From positions 312,501 to 376,500 of the forward strand of contig CALSFV010000084.1 in the NCBI GenBank assembly GCA_943737045.1: a stretch of DNA of 64,000 nucleotides, given 5' to 3'. The notes beneath the pieces are model-generated. The model was not told the origin of the DNA, searched no databases, and saw only the letters and a program-made list of their open reading frames with translations. Source of the DNA: Parapristionchus giblindavisi (Eukaryota; Nematoda; Chromadorea; Rhabditida; Diplogasteridae). The position numbers were made by a program, and so were the translations under genes. This document shows, piece after piece, positions 58,158 through 64,000 of this stretch; the stretch's first letter is position 1, and every line of letters starts with the position of its first letter.

Positions 58158-58288
58158 CTCGATTAGTGTCCTTCGCTCTCAAAAACCTCACCCCGCTATC
58201 ATAGAACGGGTCATTGCGGAAAATGAATTTTTCGGAACTTGTAGGGAAGTAAGCCCCCGAAAGAGAATTAGAAAGATCAGAGAGATCA
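58158..58288 (-). CDS. Possible isolated exon, unrecognised
   Basis: Between an AAAG acceptor and a consensus GTAAGA donor lies a 131-base open frame reading DLSNSLSGAYFPTSSEKF and FRNDPFYDSGVRFLRAKD. The composition looks like real protein and the length fits entry phase 2 and exit phase 1. No partner exons were found with confidence. The Lys- or Arg-rich frame at 57270-57370 may follow it. I do not recognise the product. Confidence 0.35.
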
Positions 58289-59599
58289 CTTTAGGGTACA
58301 AACTAAGTGTACTCTTCAACTCTCCAGCTTCTTGGAGCTTCTTGGCCTATAGGCAAATGGTTAGGAGGGTGGCGCGGAAACGCAAACAAATCGATTGTTC
58401 AGACAATAGTGATTTGCTTTTCGATCTTTTGTCCTTCGTAACAAAACAAACAGCACCCCAGTCAGGTGAGTCTTTTCGAATGTTCTGTATTTAACTAATT
58501 ATCACTTCTTGCAGGATGAAATCCTAACTGCTTTGGGGGCTGTTGAAGAAACGACATCATGTGCTGCTCGTCCATCGTCTCCGTTAGATGATTTTCCGCA
58601 TTCTATAATCTATTAATGGAGAACATTAGAGGGATGAGGGGGGGGGGTGAGATATAAAATGTTCGCTGATCTTGATCGTTTCTCCCTCTTCCTCTTATCA
58701 GACAACAATTCTCGTCCTTTTCTGTTGATGATCGTTTGAGTGGTGCAACAGTCTTCGTTATTGGGAACTTGTCCACTTAAAATAAAAGATGATTATCTAC
58801 ATGATTAGGCTAGGTTCTCACTCGTTAGTAATTAAGACAGCTAAAATTGTTATTGATTCTATTTGAATTATATATCGGTAATATACCTGCTATACCTCAT
58901 TCTATAAGAGATCAAAGATTAGAAGAGACTATTTCTTTATAGCAAATTTTGCTACTCTGAATATGAAGCAAAATAGCATTACCATTGAATTTGCACGGGA
59001 GATCCCTGGAAATAAAAAAAAAGAAATTAGAAAAGATCCTCCTAAATACCGAGAAAAAAAAAGAAAAAAAAAGTTCAATGTCTACTCCGAAAAGATCCTT
59101 AGAATAAGGAGATGAATTGCCAATTACAACTCCACAAATGTTGAGTACAGCAGCTGTATTGCCCACATCAAAACAAACAAAACACAATTGCGTAATACTT
59201 GGAAAGAACAAGAACCGGTGCTTCCAGCTGAATCCAGAATGGATTTTGCGAGCACATATAAATATATCTGGGAATTGGAGAAAAGTTTAAAACTACTTGC
59301 TATCATATATGAAAATAAAACTGAATCATATTCAAGGACTTCAACAAACAATAGACGAATAAGAGTGTCGATATAATAAATTAAATTAAACTAAAATAGA
59401 TACAAAAAAATCAAAAAATCCTCATGCAAATCAAACAGATACGGATACTCTCATAAAAAGATATGAAAATAATTTTTGGACTAATTAAGGACCGCATTAA
59501 GGATGCCAGTCAAAACAACGAATGGTATAACATGATAGGGCGTAAATAGAGGTACAACCTTATCTTATCAAGAATTAGGCAATAGTTGATCTGAGGATT

Positions 59600-60048
59600 A
59601 CTCTAGTTATTCCTGCTGGCCGTAGCACACTTGACAGCCTTATGCTTGCACAAAAAAATCAGAGATCGATTACTGCTCAATATCGATTTGGTGAAAATTT
59701 TAATTGTGTATACGTCCAGGATACTTTCCATTGGCTTTTCTGCTCTTAACTATTCAGATTATGTGCGCAATTTAGTCTGCCCGTCCACGGTGTAGACAAA
59801 ATAGAATTGAAAAGCGCTTTACAAAGGACGAAAAACATTTTCACAAAAATCAAGGAGATTCTCAAAATTGGAAAAAATAAAAATTTCGCAATGTCTATAT
59901 TTCTTTGCTCGGACTTGGTTTCTAGTATAGCTGGTTATACCAAACAATAGTGTGTGTATAAGATGTATGAGTCATACCATGTTTCCTCGATCCTCAAAGG
60001 AAATATTCTTTCGACTGTAAAACGTGGCATCTTTTTGTCCGCTAGTGT
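59600..60048 (-). repeat. TA-flanked repeat, inverted copy
   Basis: Ends TTTTTGTCCGCTAGTG followed by TA, the mirror of the copy at 53093. Read on the minus strand, blocks such as CATGGTATGACTCATACATC and GTGGACGGGCAGACTAAATT align in the same order. Confidence 0.8.
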
Positions 60049-60699
60049 ATCGAAGAGATGAGCTTTCTGACCGTCGGCCCTGTGAAATATTGGTTATCAA
60101 TGCAAATATCACTATATTCGTCGTGCACCAATGTAGCACGCTGTGGTTGAAAGTCTATTGCACAGTCATCTTATGAAAAGAGCTCAATTGTAGGTAAGGT
60201 CACTCCTCATCACAACACTCAGAGCACCACTCACCAAAAAGTTGATGGACAGAGGCGTGAGATCTCATGTGAGATTCATCGTGATTGTGCGCGACGACAT
60301 GATACGATTGCCGACGAATTGCTGTAATTATCGATTAATCAATGAAATAATACGTAACCGCCACAACTTTCATCATCACAAGGTACCGATCTGGCAACAA
60401 CGGCTGAAGCCCAATCTAACAATCGTATTATACTTGACTACCGTACATTCTATTTAACTGAATAGTATCACAACGCAAACTACCGTATACCTTGCAACTG
60501 AAGAATGGAATGTGAAAAAGAGGGACGAGCGCGATGGCACCATCTGAATGAGAAATGATTTATTGATTGCTACTAATGAGTGTATCAATGAAGTGAGTCA
60601 CTAGCATTGATCTTACTCACGTCGCTCACTAGCATCACTAGCACTCATTAGCATCTCTTCGTACCTCTTCGGTCCCTTCATATCGAACAAGAAGTCCTC

Positions 60700-61552
60700 C
60701 TAGTTATCTTCATCCCATTGATCACAGCGATTGCCTGTGAAAGAAATTACTGTAATATTATCGATCGATTCGTAGACCACAATGGAATTGCATGCACTAG
60801 TATTGCAGGAACGGGAGCGAATAATTCGTACCCCCTGGCAGTTGCTTCCTTTCTCTCTCAGCAATTCCCTTGAGACGCGCCCTCTCTCCCCCTTCCGTTC
60901 GAGGAATCGCACACACCTGCCAGAGGGAACGAATAGTTCGGGACAGAGCGAATTATTCGCACTCTCACTCTCTCGCTTCCTTGGGGGGGGGGGTGAGGCG
61001 GAGGGAGAGGAGGGAGGGGAGATAGGGAGGGGAGGGAGGGACAAGAGAGGAAGCGAGAGAGCGAGAGAGTGCTCTGTCCCGAACTATTCGTTCCATCTGG
61101 CAGTTGTGTGCGATTCCTCGAACGGAAGGTTGAGAGAGGGCGAGAGATGGGAGGGGGTGCTTCGAATTCGCTTTCGCACAGACAACGCACTAGCAACTAT
61201 ATAGATTGCTCGACCGTTAACGCAAATTTTAGATATACCCTGTGGCCGTACGCAAGAACAACGGAAAACCGTTTTCCGGGAAAATGTGACGTCATTAGCG
61301 GATGATTTTTGGAAAACGCCTCCGCCTACGCTAATGGCGTCACACGTCCCCGGAAACGGTTCTTGCATACGGCCACTGATGATGTCATTGTGGAAGTCAG
61401 AATTGGTCATAATTAGCAAACGGTGATGTGTCTCGTTGAACCGAATACACGTAACTATTTTTTCTTTGCTAGCCTCGTTATGGCATCGTATTTTATGTGA
61501 TTCATCACGATATCAATTATTCGCAATCATAAGTTATCCTCGTAATGCAAAA

Positions 61553-61588
<36 letters not shown>

Positions 61589-62280
61589 GTAACTATCCCT
61601 CACCTACACGTAATCCAACGATCGATAACGTGCCAATGTCCTCTTCTTGGTCGTGTTCTACGTTCGAGTGTGTGCGTCACGCTTGCGCTCCCTGAATCAG
61701 GGAGAGGATACAGTTTATAACACACCGTGAACTATTATTTATGTGGCACTACCGTAGATCTTCCGTACATCAGTGTACTACCGTACACCACATAAAACGC
61801 AGAATTTAGAGAAATGAGCGAAAGCATTTCAGAGGAATGAATCATATATCTAGTGGATCAATAAATCAATAATTCAATCCATCAATCAATAATCCTACCG
61901 TACATATACTTTCGCAGCATGACTCGTGTGAAATCAGTGACAGACAGTATGCTCGCCATCTTTACGCCATGCTTCGCATACAGTACGTGACGGGCGTCTG
62001 CGGAATCAGAATGGTTGCCTGGTTCTCCTGTGGGATTCGTGTAAACTTATATCCCGTTTTTTTTCTGATAAAAAATTCGTTAAAAGCGTTTCGGGAATCT
62101 TTCCATAGAAAAATTATTTTACTATAAATGTGTAGTTTTGGAAAACTTGTTCGTATATTTTGAGAAAGCAAAAAACAAAATATGATTTTAATCATACGTC
62201 AGCGGCATTTTTACTAGCGAAAGACCTACCTGTTTTTGGCAACAGACCCACCAGACTTGAGAAAACGCGAATGATGTTTC
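60700..62280 (-). CDS. 3' exons of an unrecognised minus-strand gene
   Basis: Three exons fit in phase: 62280-62231 (NIIRVFSSLVGLLPKTG, entry phase 2, exit 1), 62027-61899 (EPGNHSDSADARHVLYAKHG and VKMASILSVTDFTRVMLRKY, entry 1, exit 1) and 60734-60700 (NRCDQWDEDN then TAG). Donors are GTAGGT and GTAGGA, acceptors TTTCAG, CCCACAG and TTTCACAG. The last intron would be about 1.16 kb and holds two fold-back elements. A minus-strand AATAAA near 60550 could be the poly(A) signal. The 5' exons were not found. I do not recognise the family; the middle exon is the most convincing. Confidence 0.45.
60882..61146. repeat. Fold-back with about 100-bp arms, CT/GA-rich
   Basis: CCTTCCGTTCGAGGAATCGC..GAACGAATAGTTCGGGAC at the left, and GTCCCGAACTATTCGTTCC..CGATTCCTCGAACGGAAGG at the right. 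The loop is a G-run and purine-rich tract (60984-61030). Confidence 0.85.
61242..61376. repeat. Family C fold-back, second copy
   Basis: GTGGCCGTACGCAAGAAC and GTTCTTGCATACGGCCAC flank ACGGAAAACCGTTTTCC and TGTGACGTCATTAGCG. Inner sequence matches 32745-32911. Confidence 0.85.
61556..61590. repeat. (ATT)n microsatellite
   Basis: About 11 ATT units in the region between the last two exons of the minus-strand gene. Confidence 0.9.
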
Positions 62281-64000
62281 TGAAATGGTTAAAATTTCCT
62301 GACCGATAAAATTTCCTGACCCATAAAGTAAAAAGTAATGCTACGCCGTAGCGTCCGCCTCCGCCTCTCCGGCGGAGGGGGTTACGGCGTAGGCACGTAA
62401 GGCAAATTTAACGGTGCATAAGGGATCATCTTATAAGTGAGCATTATCGAGATCACAATATGAGAAAAAAAACTAATTCATTTCGCCAAGGATAATATAT
62501 AGGATTTCGAAACACATTCCATATAGGAATAGAGCGTGGAAGCAGGAGAGTTTCACTTTCGTCTCGAGTGAAATGGGGTCGATCCAGTGGTTTTCACTCT
62601 TTAATTAACGAAAGGGAGTTGATCGAAAGAATATTTCTGCGCGTAGCAGCTAGTAGCAAGGCAATTAAGTATATTTTATACGGATTAAAATGATTAAATA
62701 TTATGTCAAGCAGGCCTAATGGACGATAGCGGAACGTTTTCGTGGGTTTTCTACATCAATCAACAAATTTCAGTTCGATCGTTTTCTTGAATGGAGAATA
62801 ACATCTCTCAGAGACGGAAGAAAGAACTTGTAAGAAATTTCCCCCTGCCCCTGACTTACTTTTTTGCACTTATAGTTAGTGCTGATAAGATAAATGTATT
62901 GTATTGTATAATGATTGATACTTTGGGACTGCGGGGAATCGATAAAGTGCGTGAAACGGGTAATAATTACATATATTATAATATTATTATGTACCTACGA
63001 TCAGTGCATTATTTACTCTATTTAATGTTCACTGCTCCCAAACAAAGAATTCTCTACGCTTATCATGAAATATTATAAGCCCCATCTCACGACTGCCCCT
63101 ACACACACAGATTTACCATCGATGATGTACCTCCTTCATAATCACTTCAACCCATCATATGTCCTGTTCGACGAACAAAGAAAAGTTATCGTGGATTATT
63201 TCATTATTCTAATCAAGGTTCACATGCGGACGTTTTATTGAATGGAGATGAATCACAGCGTGAAAAATTAGAACCTAATTTGCAAAAATCGAAACTAAAT
63301 TTGAGTAAAATTAGAAAATTTTGTGCCATAATTAGGTTCAAATTTTTATCAAATTAAGGTTCAATAAAGTCAAATTAAGCTTCAATTTACTAAAATTAAG
63401 TTTCTTTTTTTGTGAATTAGGAAACGTTTCCTAATAATTTCTTTCGTACAATTATTGATGAAAACATGATATAAAATTACTTAACAATAATTATGACATG
63501 GAAATACGAGAAAACAACATTCGACAAGGTGATTTCAACAACAATAATATAAATCGCGAGTCTTGAGTCTTATTTTATCTTCATTCCATCTTCAAAGTTT
63601 TCGTAAGGGGGGGAGCAGAGTAGACGTGCCTTGGCACATCCTAGCAACTTCTCATCTTCTAAATTTTTAAATGACGCAGGCATTGTCTTCTCACTAGGAT
63701 ATCACCAGCAGATACTGTAAGGTGAACAATTTGTAAGTTCTTCATCTGGCTACTCATCGAGTATCCATTGTAATAAAAACAATCAATAAAAATATACATG
63801 TCATAATGATTATAAATACCTGGTCTCGATTCAGTTTTCAGGCATGAGATGAGAAGATCTTTCACTGGTTTCAATATACTCCATGTGAATAGAGAGGAAT
63901 ACTGTCGAAGGGACGCGAGTGTTACAAACTTCTTATACCAACGACACGATTGTTCAGCTGATGATTTTGCGAATCTAAACATTCATTCGTTTATCAAACA
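62281..64000. other. No confident gene at right edge
   Basis: A family D fold-back lies at 62335-62420 (TACGCCGTAGCGTCC / GTTACGGCGTAGGCACGT). The remainder is AT-rich. A minus-strand frame at 63659-63982 includes RWYKKFVTLASLRQYSSLF and could contain exons of a gene that starts beyond the window, but splice signals are ambiguous. Around 63270-63420 the phrase AAATTAGGTTCAAATTT and variants repeat in both orientations, forming a weak palindromic patch. Confidence 0.45.

Larger units (their letters stand above)
52685..60699. other. Repeat-rich region without a confident gene
   Basis: Contents: an unassigned stretch to 53090; a TA-flanked repeat copy at 53093-53640; a decayed family E-like palindrome at 54045-54175; a block of direct repeats at 54360-57060; Lys-rich frame 57131-57376 (minus), unsupported; a TATA-like CCATATATAAACC at 57642; a possible minus-strand exon at 58158-58288; an inverted copy of the first repeat at 59600-60048. 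The rest is AT-rich and featureless. Confidence 0.6.

Noticed and set aside
60782..61204. 140-codon frame rich in Arg/Gly/Ser
   Set aside because: It lies across the palindromic CT/GA-rich fold-back; complementary frames of similar length exist on the other strand.

Overview
This window is nuclear DNA from a nematode, not a prokaryote. All recognisable genes are split by GT-AG introns (two appear to be GC-AG). Two families found here, srd-type serpentine chemoreceptors and DUF273 glycosyltransferase-like proteins, are known only from nematodes. A clade V nematode (Rhabditid or Diplogastrid) is the most economical reading, but the species cannot be named from the sequence. Exon boundaries below were read by hand from splice signals and reading-frame continuity.

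Layout. 1-1737: a 50-bp satellite, polypyrimidine/polypurine tracts and unassigned DNA. 1738-6100 (+): a 14-exon sterol O-acyltransferase (MBOAT family). 6101-12266: intergenic, dominated by fold-back repeats. 12267-15925 (+): an 11-exon srd-like chemoreceptor. 16755-18135: two elongator tRNA-Met genes in a roughly 950-bp duplication that also carries decayed srd exons. 19875-28393 (+): a 20-exon gamma-syntrophin (PDZ, PH and C-terminal SU region). 29482-48846 (+): a 20-exon SLC22-like organic-cation-type transporter. One of its introns holds a mariner element that was itself split by a 1.88-kb hAT-like fold-back element. Its last 5.7-kb intron contains an opposite-strand DUF273 gene and a LINE reverse-transcriptase remnant. 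49918-52684 (-): a single-pass membrane protein with a signal peptide and a long charged cytoplasmic tail, family not recognised. 53-60 kb: a repeat-rich block bounded by inverted copies of a TA-flanked element. 60700-62280 (-): the 3' exons of an unrecognised gene. 62.3-64 kb: no confident gene.

The genes do not form an operon or a common pathway. Their roles are sterol-ester synthesis, dystrophin-complex scaffolding, organic-solute transport, chemosensation and glycosylation. What unifies the window is its repeat content. About 30 copies of one short fold-back family and 8 of another have ends reading TTAAAGG...CCTTTAA, several are nested, and introns repeatedly carry (GATCTTT)n or (AAAGATC)n tracts, often abutting the 3' splice site. 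The most noteworthy observations are that intron motif, a 52-bp intronic tandem repeat that re-creates acceptor sites, and a nested transposon pair with an 8-bp target duplication and an uninterrupted copy of the mariner target site nearby.
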